Under the pieces are notes generated by a model. It saw only the letters and a program-made list of their open reading frames with translations, did no database searches and was not told the origin of the DNA. A program made the position numbers and the translations under genes. Below, piece after piece: positions 34,262 to 47,795 of a DNA stretch of 64,000 nt. The stretch comes from Chamaea fasciata (lineage: Eukaryota > Chordata > Aves > Passeriformes > Sylviidae). The DNA lies in the NCBI GenBank assembly GCA_029207755.1, contig JARCOQ010000017.1:2802945-2866944 (forward strand), in the 5' to 3' direction. Within the stretch, counting starts at the first letter, position 1. Each line of letters starts with the position of its first letter.

Positions 34262-37200
34262 ATTTAAATCAAGGAGCTATAAAATAGACTATTTAGAGTT
34301 CCACATAAAAATTTAACTTATTTCCTTGGGATAAGTTGCTGTCTGTTAAGCTCATGAAAATGTGAAATCCAGAGAAGTTAAGATTTTTACATTCCAGAAA
34401 GATCCTCACATTTGTTTTGGGAGGGTAAAACCATCTTCGTGAATAACATGTTTACCACGAGCAGGGGAAAGGTTTCAGTTGTTTAATGTCTACAGAAATT
34501 GAAGTTCTGATGATCAACTGAAACCACACAGGACCAAACTCCTGCTCTTCCAGCTGAGTAACTGCAGGGTAAGTGCAGCACAGGCAGCGTGTCCTCACAC
34601 AGATGAGGGCTATGGAGATTTTGAATCACTTCCTGATTATTCCTGTCCCTATTTCCATGTCCTGAATACATGAAGAGAACAGCACAGGAGACCTTCCACT
34701 TCAACAAAAACCTGTTTACGGAGCATCTTGCTGTCTGTAATTGGGAAATGATGACAAGTCAGACAGCGAAAGTCCCTAATTTGGACGATTTGGGAATTAC
34801 ACTGGCTACATTTGCAAGTAGAAACACCGGATTCTTTTGAAAGAAGTTGGGGGTTGTGTTCTAATATCGGATTTAATAAGGGTGTTTCAAACTTAAAGCA
34901 TAGGCAGTAGCTTTTTTTGGAAACGGAGAGATCGAGGAAGGAAGAAAGAGAAGAACATCCATTGAGACAGGAAGTACTTATTGAGTAAAGGCTGAATCAT
35001 GGAGAAAAGTAACAATATTCAGAACATCTTAAAAATTCCACCCTGTGATGGGGGTCTGAGGGCACACTGCCGTTTTTGGGAGGAGTTCAGCAGTTCATAG
35101 CTCGAAGGTTTTGTTTCATGGTTGGGGATAGCGCCCACACTCTTCCTTTGTCAAAGAGTGGCATGGAAGGTTTCAGTGCGTCTTGGAAAAAGGAAGGATT
35201 TGGGTAAGTCCCAGGATGAAAGTCCAGCGCCCTGTCACAGGATACTGAGAGAAAGAGAAATGTCAAAGAAATCTTTAAGAGATTTTCGGTAGAAACAAAA
35301 GAATCTTTGTGAAAGATACTGTTAGCAAGTCTAATGGAAGGAATGGGGACCCAAAGCGAATTGAGAGGATTTGCAAGTTGTTTCTAAGCCTTGAGGCAAG
35401 AACAAGAAGCTGAGCATTTGCTGTTTACTATATTTGGTAGGTATGGAAGAGCACTTTGGCTATCAAGGGAGCACAGAAACTGCAGAGCCTCATTGTCTCT
35501 GGACTGCATTGTTGTGCTGGGGGTAGAGAAAATGCTCCTGTTAAAGGACAGCTCTGAGGAAGAGCAGCTGAGACCTGACCCTACCTTTTGTGAAAATGCT
35601 GTTTCCACAGCAGCACGGCCCAGATTCTTGAGCACACACCCGTGTTTCCATAAATCTGATTTTATTTTTCTTATTTATAGGCATGTAGGTATGATCCAGA
35701 GTGTGGCAGCTCTAGTTTTCAGGATTAAATATGGTAACTGCAATGTGGCAGCATGAAGGTATAGTATTCATTTTGTCACATCTTTTCTCAAAAATACACA
35801 TTTGAAGACAGTTTTTACTGAAAATTTCTAGGAGCAAGATATTAGCTGAATCTGACTAAAATTTGCTACCTCGGAGGAGTCAAAGTGGATAGACAAAAGA
35901 AAAAACATGTTTTTTTAATCCATCTAAATAAGTTTATGAGAATTAATAAATTAATCAGAAAAAAAATTGATTTTAAACTGTTTAATGCCATGTAAACGGC
36001 CAGATTTTATTTAGTGTTTTGATTAGCCGCTCTCATGCTTAGGGATCACATTAGAGACGTGACAACTTTTAATCATGAAAAACAAGTGTGTCAAATGATA
36101 GTTTTCTCCAGTTTTCAACGGGTACATGAGGAAAAAGTAACAATGTGAACTTTATATTAACTTTGACTGTTGTAAAATTGCTTTCTCTTGAAAGTGATGG
36201 ATCTGGTTATACAGGCATCTCCTGAGCCAAAGTATTCTTCTTACTCTCTTCCAAAAAATGTTGTGATTCACTTAGTTTTTAATAATGTTAATAGTTTTTT
36301 TATCCCAGTGCAAATAAAAGCTTATTGCAAGCTTTCAACCTATAGTAACAGCAGTAGGACATGGGTATATTTGTATAAAGCAGTGATCTTTAATGTTTTC
36401 TAATTTGCAGCCTTTGGTGGCAGCCAATTCTTTATGTCATGCCAAAGCAATGTGTTTTATTTACCTTTTTGGATCCCTGTAAAAGCAGCTCATGGGCCCC
36501 AAAGGCCTGTGAAGTAAATTTAAAAATCAATTATATAGGACAATACCGAATGCACAAATCAAATTAATTTTCCCTATGCAAGAGCTAAGTGTCTCTCGCT
36601 CTTCTAAAAGCCAGCAAGTTGGACCAAATTATAAAAGAAGAAATGAATTAAAGAGTTAAGGGTGGTGCACTGAGAATTAAGAGTTGTCCAGAAACAGAAA
36701 AAAACAAAACCTTGCGTATAAAAAAATTAACAGTTTTGACATTTGTTTTAGATTTGTCACAGAATGATTTAAAAAACAAAACATGAATAGAAAGAATGAG
36801 ACATCCCAGAATAGCCAACATCCAGTGGCTAGGGTATTTACTTGGGCCCTGTCCAAGGAGTGCTTTATGGGATTTGGAGCAGACATTTGACATAATGTTT
36901 TCAACATTATTTTTGTCAGACTGAAATCTGGGCTCTGTAGTGGGTTGAAAAAGAGCTCGCTTGGAGTTCTGCGCTTCATAGGTGAGACTTAGTCACCAGC
37001 TGTTTCATCAGGCAGTTTCTCTTCAGCCTGGGGAATTTTATTTTACTTTTTAAAGTAGAATAAAGCAGCAGCATGGAGAATAGACAGTTACTCTGTTGTG
37101 TTTGCTTGGGTGCTAGCATGCATTTGGGTATTTTGACTCTAGGAGTCTGTGATCATTTATTACAGAGTCTAATAAAGTACCACTCATATTTCTACTCCAT

Positions 37201-37880
37201 TCTCATTCAGAACAATTTTTTTTCTCATGGAAATATCTGAACCTACCTAACTGTATTTCCATGGCAATTGGCATTTTAAATTTTTTTTCTTTTGCAAGTT
37301 AGCATTTTCTGATGGAAAAAAAGCACTTTGTCCAAAAATTCTCAACCAGCTTTTCTGAGGTGAAATATGTCTCTGTGTTCTACTAATGTGAGGTATTTAC
37401 CTTCAGTATTTTTGTGCGTTGAAGAAGAGATCATAGTGAAGTGTGGGGTGGGCTGACAAAATCTGGTGGGTAAACTTGTGGGAACTTGGTAAGGAATGTC
37501 AAGTAAAATACAAAAAGGTGTTGATGATTGTCACTCAGCTCTTACTGAAATTAGGTTAAATTCAGTATGGGGGGGGGGAAATTCAGAAAATGTGTTGAAA
37601 GGCTGAAATTTCAACCCTTCTCCTTTGCTTTGCAAACAGGGATCTTCCAACCCAATCCTTTCATCCTTGTTCCCACTCTGAATCTCATCAAGCCGCTGGA
37701 CACACATGTTCAGCTTCTCTTTCTGGTTTAGCCTGTGTTCCTGCCAGCCTCCCACTATTTTGTATTCCTTCCTTCCTGCGTCTGTCTGACACCCAGAACT
37801 GATCCTCCCACAAAGGCACTTCCCCAGCGCTGGGCACCCTTGAGCATTATTGACTAAGAACTGAGACTTGCAAGTGTGCC

Positions 37881-37903
37881 GGGGGGGGGGGGGGGGGGGG
37901 GGG
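37881..37903. repeat. Poly-G tract (23 G)
   Basis: Twenty-three consecutive G in an otherwise unremarkable intergenic stretch. Such a run can form a G-quadruplex and is often miscounted by sequencers. Confidence 0.9.
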
Positions 37904-40804
37904 CTCTAAAGGCTTTTGCAGAGGAGGGGAGCTGGTGTTTCACCAGACACAGCTCCACCCCTAAACACTCTCCATTCGTTAATCAGCAGAGCTCATCTGA
38001 AAGATGTTTACCACCACTGTCTGAGACTGGTTTTTGGATTACTGGGTTGATGGCCCTGCTTGGAAACACTTATCCCATTTCTGTAGATGAGGTTGGTGCA
38101 GTTCAGGGCACTCTGTAATAAAGCCTGTTCACAGATGCTGGATACAGTCAGTGCCTTGTTTCCTAGAAGAATCAAGTGGAAATACATTTGGCACCAGACA
38201 TTCAATGTTGTTTGTCCAACTTCCCAAGAAGTTAGAAGATATTGAACAGTACTGGGGGGAGCTTTGTTTGATGTGTTTGTTGTCACATGTGTCCCTCAGC
38301 TCCATGCCCTTGTTCAGATTTAGTATATGTAGATTTTCACTTTTAACTGAAGTATCTAGAAGTGAAAATTCATGCCATGCAGGGACAACAAATCTATCTC
38401 AGTCATCTCCAGCCCAGGATTTGGTGTAGCTGTGCTAATTTGCTGACTGGGAAATAAACCAGGGTAATTATCTACTGAGAAGCAGAATTTATTAGGTCTG
38501 TTGCAAGTGTCTTGTTGTGCTCCTAGAACCTGGTCCAGCTTGTTTTTGAGACCTTGCAAGTAGTCTGGACAGGTGCTGCACACACCATAAACAAGATTCA
38601 ACTGACTTCTGGTCAGTGCAGATCCTATCACACCTCGTAGTCTGGTTCCCTAGGGAAATCACTTACACAATCTAATTATTTGTCTGACCCAGTTTCCAAG
38701 ATGTTGACACATTTGTCACAGGTTATGTAGATGATTTGAAGACACTTACCAGCTGTCCTTACCAGTTTTACAAGAATTAGCATCTAAGGAGAGGTAGGAA
38801 TCCTTATTAATTCTCCCACTGAGGGAGAAGGGGGAGTTCAGCAATTGTTCATTGTGTTTGACAGCAGCAAGACTCTCGACTGATTTGCACATTGCTCTGA
38901 TATTCCTTGGTGAAAACACTGCTCCATTCAGCTGCCAAATCAAAAATAAAAGTCAAGGAATGGCTGGGAGAAGATGCCAAGGCATGCTACGGTATTCCCC
39001 AGGGAATAAAGGAGCCTGCACATGTTCTTGCAGGGGAGACATGAAGGGATGAAGGGGGCTGGAGGGATTGGAGTGGGATATGGTGGAGGATAACTGTGGT
39101 TATTCCAAGAGGGAGATGCAAGGGCTGCAACATAAAACCATGAAAAACCAGGCTCCACTTTCAGGCAATAATTTGTTAGGAAAATACTGAAGACTTTGTT
39201 TTGCTGTTTTGGATACATTTACACGCTGATTTAACCCTCCCTCAATTCCTGTAGCAGTCGGGGCTGGTACACCGCCTTGCTGTTACACAGCAGGCATCTG
39301 CTGTTATTTGACCTGAAAAGATCATTATAGGAGCTTTATTTGGTGTGCATTTAATAAAGCTGGAGCTGTTTTGACTATAACTCATGGCTCCCATGTCATT
39401 CCGCAGTGGTGCAACCAGCGATTCAGCATTCCAGGCCCATCAGTTCAAAGAGAAGTGTGAGGGACTCGAATGTATGCCAGAGCATTGGGACTTTTATTGC
39501 TCCTCTCCTCTGTTAGGAAGATACATTCTCGAGGAATTGAGAAGTACAAAGCATCCTCAGACCTTGTAGTGCAAAATGTAAAAAGTGATGTTATCTGCAG
39601 AAAGTGGACTTTAGATTCTATCAGCGCACATTTAGCATAAAGCATTTCCTATGGTAATGCCTCTCACTTTCCCAGACTTTTAAAGGCTCCGAGTGGCACA
39701 CAGGCTGCAGACCTCTTTGTAATGTTAATGAATCATCTTAATGGACTGTTTTAGCAGAAACATTCATCACCTTTTGTCCTACAATGATTTTTTTTTGTTA
39801 TACTTAAATGGTTAAGTAGGCAATAAATGCCTATCAGACCAACCACTATGCTCTAGTAATCCACCTCACTATAAATCACCAGTGGATTATTATTGTCCTG
39901 TTTAATTAACACTCTTAAGGGATTCTATGTTGGATAGACTTTCACCTTGCACTAAGAAGGCATTAACATTTGAAATAAGAAGTGTGTTTATGTGAAAAGC
40001 ATTAATCAGCATGACCTGGAACTGGTTGTGGTGGGTTGGATGAAATATGTTCCTGTGTCCGTGGGTGAGGGTTCCTTACATCAGTTTTCAGTGGAAGTTA
40101 AAGTCAAACCTATGGAATACTTACTTAAGTCATAGCAAATGATACTTCCAGAGTAATTTTTGATTAGGTCTAAAAGATATTTGGTTATATTTGGTTGAAA
40201 ACAGCAAGTTTAAAAAATTTTATTCCGGTAGTTAGGAAGGCAATGTTTTGTGAGTGTAAAGGGTTCCTTTGTGGTTCAGTTCAGTTTTTAGAGGATCAAA
40301 CCCTTTTCTTTTTCTGCAACAAAAGGTGAGAGGGGAATTCTGATCCTGTTGCTCCTCTGTGAACTCTTTTCAGACTTCCCAGCCACAAAGAGTAAGCCAA
40401 GCAGCCAGAGATCCTGGGAAGGGCAGGGGGGTCCGGAGGCTTGGATGCTCTTTGCTGAACAATCCCAGCAGCTCTTTTGCAACCAAAGTTTCCACAATCG
40501 GACACAAATTCGACACAGGATCACTCTCAATATACAGTTTTGTACCTAGTACAGCTCGATGCTGGTTTTCTCCTCCTGGCTGAATATAAAGGTGGCAGCT
40601 TGGTTTTTTCCCCTTCATATAATACAATTTAATGCATTCATATGTAATCTTCCTCATCTTTTGTCAGGAGAGGAAGACATTTGAAAAAGGCTCTTGTTAA
40701 GGCAGTGCTTCCCATCCATGAAATCTTATCCTGCTCTCTTTGATTTTGTTACATTGGTAATAGCAGTATTGCATTTACCAGCTGCTCCTTCTTCGGATTC
40801 CAGC

Positions 40805-40935
40805 ACTAACAGCAGCCCTGTGAGATAACCCACTGCTGAATTTCATTTTGCAGACAGAGAACTGACATGTGCAGAGATTTTCTGAGGTCTTAAAGAGTCA
40901 AAACTAGTAGCAGAGCTCAAGAGATCCTGGTTCTT
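40805..40935 (+). repeat. MIR-like SINE relic
   Basis: CAGCAGCCCTGTGAGATA, then TTTCATTTTGCAGACAGAGA, GAGATTTTCTGAGGTC, and AGTAGCAGAGCTCAAGA match the MIR order of CAACAACCCTATGAGGTA, CCATTTTACAGATGAGGA, AAGGTC and AGTAAGTGGCAGAGC in diverged form. Confidence 0.65.
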
Positions 40936-41071
40936 GTCTGCACACAGACCTGGTATGCACATCCCTTTCCTCTTGGCGTTTTCATTCAATTATTTCCCAG
41001 TATGGACTCCTGCAAATTAAAGAACAAATAAAACTGCTAAGTGGAACACAAACACACTAAATCTTTTTAAT

Positions 41072-41090
41072 TAAGAGATTGAATCTCTTA
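41072..41090. repeat. Perfect palindrome TAAGAGATT-G-AATCTCTTA
   Basis: Nine-base arms around a single central G, perfect match. Function unknown. Confidence 0.6.
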
Positions 41091-42924
41091 GTATAAATTC
41101 ATTTCCTGAAACAAAACTCCAATTATGTAAGATTAATTCTTTCCTCTGAGATTGCAGGGATTTATTGACTAACAAAATCTTCTATTGCGTAAATGGAAAT
41201 GTGCTTTTTAATGCAGCCTGCTGCTCAGAGGCAAAACCATAGAATTAGCCTTTTCACTGGGCATTTTTGTTTTAGTTCATGCTAATCTGCCAGGTTTCTA
41301 TTTGTAACAGGAAAGGGCTCAAATGGTTCACAGCTGAACATGTGGCAAATAACACAAAACACTAAAGGAGTTTAAACAAGATGAGAAATTAAACTAAGCT
41401 CCTAAGAAGCCTGTTGTGATTGCAGGAGGGATTGTAATGACAGAAATAAGAATATCATGTGCGCAGGGCAGTGTTGTGAGGAGGTATGTGTGTGTCATTG
41501 ATCACACAATAGTTTTTTCAAATCATTTAACACAGATGCACACAGTTTCAAGTGCAGGCACGTCCTGAGAAGAATCCTTCGTTCCCTCTAGACACACCCA
41601 GCTCATTAAATCCATCACTGCCTCACAGTAACCCCCAGGGTTCAATCTCTTCTAGAGCACTGTTACTATCCAACCTTTTAGCTCATATAGTGGGCAGCCA
41701 AGATTTCATGTCTATGCATATAGTAGGACTCACAGCCAATATTTCCTACAGTTTCCTCCTCTCCATCCCAATCTGGATATATATAATGGTTTGGTTATGT
41801 TGTTGGGGTTTTTTGACCATTTCTTGGGGGGTTGTTTATTGCTGAGGTTTTTGGGGGTGTTTTTGGATAAGTAAAACTTCAGTGTTGCTTTCAGATTAAT
41901 TTCTTATATCCTATTCCAATAACCTATATGAGGGTGGCAAGTTAAAAGGTAATAAAATGAGGAATCTGCTCCATGTAAGTAGCTGGCCATGAGAAACTGC
42001 AGCAGGGATGGATATTGAATGACTTCAATAGTCCAGCCAGGTTTTATCAGAGCAGGTCATCAACCTGTAGGCTGCCTAAACCTGTTCCACTGCTTCCCCA
42101 TTGATTCAATATCTGGAGGCATTTACACATATATCAAATTCTCCATAATCTATTTTATCTTAATGACACCCAAGTCCTTTGTCAAGCTTGGGCAAAAATA
42201 TTCCTTCCAGTGATGAGGGAGGATGGTGACCCTCAGTGTGCTTCAGTACATTGAATTTCCTTGAAGCCAAACTGTGATCTCAGGTTCTCATGGGCTGAAA
42301 TATAAGCGGGACTGCAAGGACATAAAGGAGGCAAAACCTGCCTGTGTACACCCAGGTGTTGAGGAATTTAAAACTGGATTTTTTTTCCTTTGATTGTAGA
42401 CCTGACAAATACAGAGGGAAGGAAGGAACAGAGAGAATGTGCAGCTACCAGCCAAGTCCTGATAGCCAAAATTCCTTCTGAATCTCAATACCTGTATCAT
42501 CAAAACAAGACAAAGGGTTTTGCCTGAAGTTGTCACCTGTTCCTGTCATTTGGGGATTTCCACTCTCCTTCTTCTGTGTTTGGGCCCAGCCTATTTTCCT
42601 TCTGTCTCTCTCTGCCCCAGACAGAGATGCAAACATCCTCAGTGCTGTATTCCCTCCATCTTGCTTCAGGCTCCTAAGTGCTTCTGTCTTTTTTCCCATT
42701 TTCACCCTCTTTTCTTTCTTTTTTTTTTTTCTTTTCTTCCTTCCCTAGACCATGGCAATAGGAGTCAGGGGAAGCAGTGTGGAAATATGTTTAAATTCTG
42801 AAAAAAAAACCCCACTGAAACCTCAACCTAGTGGCATGGCAAAGGTAGAAAAAGGCTGATTATTTGTTGTCTTGTTCAACATTTTAAGTAAGGAGCGTCA
42901 TAACTAATTAGGAGATGGCAGGTA

Positions 42925-43015
42925 CAAGAACACATATCTTTGACAATGAGTAGTTAATCTGTGGAACTTCCTGTCACATGACGTGCTATGTTAAAAATGT
43001 GCATGAAATCCATTT
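42925..43015 (+). repeat. Possible CR1/L3-like LINE 3' fragment
   Basis: The segment GTTAATCTGTGGAACTTCC followed by TGTCACATGACGTGCTATG resembles the CR1/L3 motif in which TTAATCTATGGAACTC precedes a CACAGGA-type block. It is short and diverged. An AAAC microsatellite follows immediately. Confidence 0.4.
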
Positions 43016-43023
43016 AAAAAAAC

Positions 43024-43050
43024 TAAACAAACAAACAAACAAACAAACAA
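43024..43050. repeat. AAAC microsatellite
   Basis: About six to seven CAAA units, then an A- and C-rich tail. Confidence 0.85.
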
Positions 43051-44699
43051 AAAACCCCAAAAAACCAAAACCAAAAACAACTTGGTTAATAGAAAGACAG
43101 CACCAACAGTCCTTGAATACAAAGTCCCATCAGTTATTCCAGGAGTTTTTGAGTCATAAATATGTTGGGAATACATCACTAAGAACTGGTTTTGTACTCT
43201 TCTCATGATGTCCAGAATTTCTTGCTGTCAGAAGGAGAATATTAGTCTAGGTGGACTTTGGATTAACAAATATAATAGGTCTTATGCTTTTTATTAAGAA
43301 TAGAAGGCAGGATGCAATTTATCCCTTAGTTGTCAAACAGGACTACAAAGTGTTGTGGTGTTTTCTCTCCTCTTACTTTTTCATCCCTTAATCCGATCCA
43401 GTGAAGTGTGGTAGATGTTTCTTATATTTTGTTGCCAACTGTTTTAAGAAGTTCATACAAAAGCTTCTCTCATCAAGAAAATTTATGTGAGGGCTCATGA
43501 GTCCTTGCAGCAGTATGTTGAAGCACAGAGACATTGTTAGATCAGATCCAAGCTGATGGACTCAGTACAACAGGGGTAAACTCTCAGGAATGGATTTTAA
43601 AAGGTTTCAAATGTTGGTCAATGTAATAAAGCATAAATCTATATTTATATATCTCCAGACATTATCTGTACCATTACAAATTTTCTGTGGAGAAAGCCTT
43701 AGTTTGCCTGTAGGCAAATCCGTGTCTTGGGTTTTAACACTGCAGAGATAATTATGTCACCGATGTTGTAAACATTTTGTATTTCTTGACTAGAGAGTCT
43801 GTACTGAAAATATTAACCACTGGTCTGTGGAAACTGAAAAGTTGCAAAGGAAAGGAAACCAATTTTCTCAGTGGGTACTGAACAGCTGAATGGCTGGAGC
43901 TGTGTTTGGGAAGCACTAAAATTGCTATAAGCCATCTGAGAAGTGCTAGTGAATTTAAAATCCTGAGGGAAAGGTGAAAACTTGCTGGTGTCACAAAATG
44001 CCTTAAATGGAATATCTGCAGTTTGAGGGATCAAAATTAACCCCTTTACTCTCACACACATGTGGTGTTCTAAACCAATGCTTAGATAAATACCACAGCT
44101 GATGCAACAAATACCTGAAAGTGCAGGTAATAAATACAAGAAAAAACCTGTCTTGATTATTCAAGTAACTGCTTCTAGTTAATTAGCATGCTCATGGTTT
44201 TTGGGCCAATGGAGTTTTGCACTTTCCTTTCCACTGAGTTTTTTTCAACTTTTCTTTTTAATCCTGTTGGATACAGTGATGCAATAGTGCCCAAACAATT
44301 CAATGAATTAATTGTGAAGAACTAATTTTTGATTTGGGGATGATAGTTAATATTGCATTGCAAATTAAGCACTATTGGGGTTTCCTTGTAGACAAAGAAT
44401 TCATTCCCCAACAAAAAATGGCGTTCTGTCAACTACTAGTTGCATGCAAAGAATTTTAAACAAAACCAGGTAACATATGTGTGTAACGTGCCTGTATGAT
44501 TAAATGTGTGTAATACTGTAATTTGTGTAATATTAAATGTAGGAAATTTCTGAAACAACAAGAAACCAGAGGATGGCAATTTTTTGTTTTCTATTGGGTT
44601 TTTCAGCTGCACTCATAACTGGGTGTTGTTTTCAAAGTTTTTGAGGGGGCTTTGTTTTTGCTTTTCAAAGAATGCCTGAAAAATGAGTAACATTTTTTC

Positions 44700-45115
44700 C
44701 CAATTTTAAACTGAACCTCCCACGCTGTGATTTATGGCCACTGCTCCTAGTTCTGTGTTATGACACTACCTACCCTGAACTTGGCTGTCATCTCTGTAAC
44801 AGCTGTGCAGGCAGAGACCAGTCCTTGGCCTCTGTTTTGCCAGGACAAGCAAGCCCAGCACCTTCAGCCCCCTCATTTCCATCCTGTGCTCTTGACCCAG
44901 AGTACCCCAGCACCTTCCACTGAACCTCCTGTGGATTCTCTGCACTGCTCTTGGATTGGGGGAAGCCAAAACTTGGTACAGCATAACCAGCCCCACCTAT
45001 CTGAGTCTGTCCAGCTTCACTGCCAGGTCCTTGCTCTGCTCCATCACTGCCTTTTTCCTTGCCAGACTGGTACACAGAGGTGTCAGGGAGCTGCTTGTGC
45101 CTGTTCAGATCAGTG
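44700..45115 (-). mobile_element. CR1-like LINE fragment (minus orientation)
   Basis: Read on the plus strand, the sequence runs TTTAAACTGAACCTCCC, then GGCCACTGCTCCTAGTTCTG, CAAGCAAGCCCAGCACCTTC, CCCCAGCACCTTC, and GGGGAAGCCAAAACTTGGTA followed by CAGCATAACCAG. This is the order seen in the reverse complement of the 3' part of chicken-repeat-1 elements (CTAAACCTCCCCTGG, GGCCATTGCCTCTTGTCCTG, CCCAGCTCCCTCAGCC, CCCAAAACTGGACACAGTATTCCAG). Many substitutions and gaps show it is old and inactive. No reverse-transcriptase frame survives. It supports a sauropsid origin. Confidence 0.65.
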
Positions 45116-47726
45116 TAAGAGAGGGTTTGAGAACTTCAGCCTTTTTCTCATTGTAATCTTTAGGTCACCATCCCGGATATTGGCAGAGGCATATTTTTCT
45201 GTTGTGCTTGGCTTTGGAGACGTTGGCTTCTGTGCAGGACATACCAGAGGAAGAAACTCCATCCCTCTATTACCAAATAGATACAGGCATGAGTAGTAAA
45301 AAGGAGAGTATGACAGGTTTTTCCATGGATGAATAACTTCTGTGCCCTGGGGACTGTAAATAGCTGGTATAAATCAATGCAAATTGGCTATTACTAATCT
45401 TGCCAGTAATGAGGTGAGAATGAATGGAGTACAAAGACGAACTTTACATATCGTTAGCACCAATCTGCCTCACCACATTTATGGGCAAGGCTCTACCTAG
45501 GAGGTCAGTTGGCAAAACTTACAGGTTTTTCTTTTGAAAATTATGCATTTGTGCTACAAAGAAATGTCTCTCAAACATCAAGTCCATTTGGGGATTTTAC
45601 AGTTATGAAAACTCGAAAACAATTGTTTCGTAATTTCTCAAGCACTCAGCAGCAAGTACTTTTATTACAGTGTTTCAGCATCACAGTATGTAATTTAATA
45701 TGTTTATTACAAGTGTGTCATATAAAACACTGAAGTGTGTAATTTCAGAGTAAAAGTTCACTTTCAGTTTAGCTCTCCAACAGAAAATGGAATGATCTGC
45801 AACACAGAAAAAAATATCAAGACTTGCTGTTACCCCATAACAAAAAAAAATTAACATGAATGAGGATAATGACTAGATATTCTGCAAGAACATTTCTTAT
45901 AAAGCAGACACTGTAGAGATTATGAAAAAAATGTTTTCCACTAGGATTGGAAATCAGTGTGAATCTCCATAAATATTGGGTTTTGCATAATTTTTAAAAA
46001 TTTATTCTACACTAGCAGTGACTAAACACCCCTTACAGAAGCACAGTGACCTCTTTGGTTCGAGTTGTGTTGTTTTCCTCTTCACACAAGCAGAGTAAGT
46101 GAAATATGAAGGTGAAACAAGTTCCTGAGAGACGGACACCATTGAAATTAAAAGATGGGAGCAGAGCGTTACAAAAATTTTGCCAGTCATCCTTCTCTAA
46201 TCTCTGAATTTGAAGGCTCGTTCTTCAAAATACATTCAAAAATGAAGATTTTAATGTATTGGCCATCATAAAAGAGCTGAAATATGTAGAATATCAATGT
46301 ATTTAAAACTTAAAGGCATGGTTCTCTCCTGCTTGAATCTTTCAGAGGGAAGAGCCAATATAGTGTAAGAGCAGCTGTTCAGCAACACCTATTATTTGCT
46401 TACACTTCATGACTAACATGAGGCACCCCGTCGTTAAAATGAGAGTTAGGAACTGGCTCTCCTGATTTGCTTCCTAGCATTCCATAATTTTGCTGAGGGT
46501 ATGATCTCATCCAGCTCTCCATACCACCTAAGAATCTGGACTGGTTGATGAGCATGTTCATTTTCCTTCTGATGAGGTATCAAACTTCACTAAAGGGCTG
46601 AAAGATAACCTTCAGTTTAATTTATAAAGAAAGTTTTAGATATTCCTTTCTTAGGACTGATGGATGGTTGATGGTACATTCATCAATGTCATTTCTATAT
46701 TTTTTGAAATTCTTCTTGACATGTTAGGGTCCCAATCTTGCATTCCTGGCACTTAAAACTCATCACGAGTGGATCCGAACATGGAAGCATTCCAGTACAA
46801 TGCATGAGAGACTCTGCAACATTACAGAGAGGAGGACATGCAGAAAAATGTTGCAATAATAAATAAACACTACATCAGATTTTTAGAAAGGAACTCTTTT
46901 AGCGAGTGCTAGACCCACTTGTCATCCATCTGCTCCTAAGGCACAAACAGGAATTCTTAACCTAGCAAATAAGCAGCAGCAAATGACTGTTTCTCGTTCA
47001 TTTATTGCTTATTAAAATGAATGTGCTAACACCAAAAAAGGCTGAATTTGCAGGAGTGCAGAACTGTTGTATATTTCTTTCTATCAACATGAATGATGTT
47101 ACCACAAGGCTGATGATTGAGATGTGAGATCCAGCAGAGACTACAGCAAGACATTTTGTTAATATTTTTACACTGACTTAATTAGAAATGAGGAGGTTTT
47201 TAATGATTTAGTTAAACTGATGCAACATCCTGTAATGGACATAACCTTGCAGATGTAGAGATGTTCTTAGTATGTAAGTAATCATAGTAAATTATGATAA
47301 TACATCTTATATTAGTAAATTAAATAAAGGATCTTAATCAATTGCATCATGATCTTATTCAAAATTCCCTTTCTACTTTCCCATTTTGCCATATGTTATA
47401 TATCAGAAAAGAAGTCTTTTTCTGTAAAAAATAAACCAAGCTTACTACAGCTCTGCATGGTCACAGTGCATTTCTCTGCGCGGGGAAAAGTGACCAAAAT
47501 AGTAATTTCTGAATAAACTATCCATAATAGCTCCCTGTGTGGATATTCTAGTCTGGAAAAGTCATGGGTCAAATAAGTCATTGTAGAATTGCTGATCCTG
47601 CAACAGCAATTCCAGTCCCCTTTCCAGTGTCAAAAAGTCCTTAGTCAACAGCTCCAAACTCCTGTTTCTGCCAGAAGATTTTTCTCTTTAGAGAATAATA
47701 TAAATTTGTTCTGTTCAATTCTTTAA

Positions 47727-47795
47727 GGCCCGGATTCTGCACTGAACTCCCTTTGGGCACAATACGTGAGACCAGTCAGGGAGAGCTTTATATTA
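47727..47795 (+). repeat. GGCCC-ended palindromic relic, copy 4
   Basis: Starts GGCCCGGATTCTGCACTGAA and continues with GGGCACAATACGTGAGACCA. The first half matches the left end of the copy at 20.87 kb. Confidence 0.3.

Noticed and set aside
40270..40660. Possible LTR or retroelement segment
   Set aside because: Overlapping open frames on both strands and a GC-richer patch suggested an insertion, but I found no LTR ends, primer-binding site or known motif.
44760..45296. 178-codon open frame in the intergenic region
   Set aside because: It runs antisense through the CR1-like LINE fragment and has no domain that I recognise.
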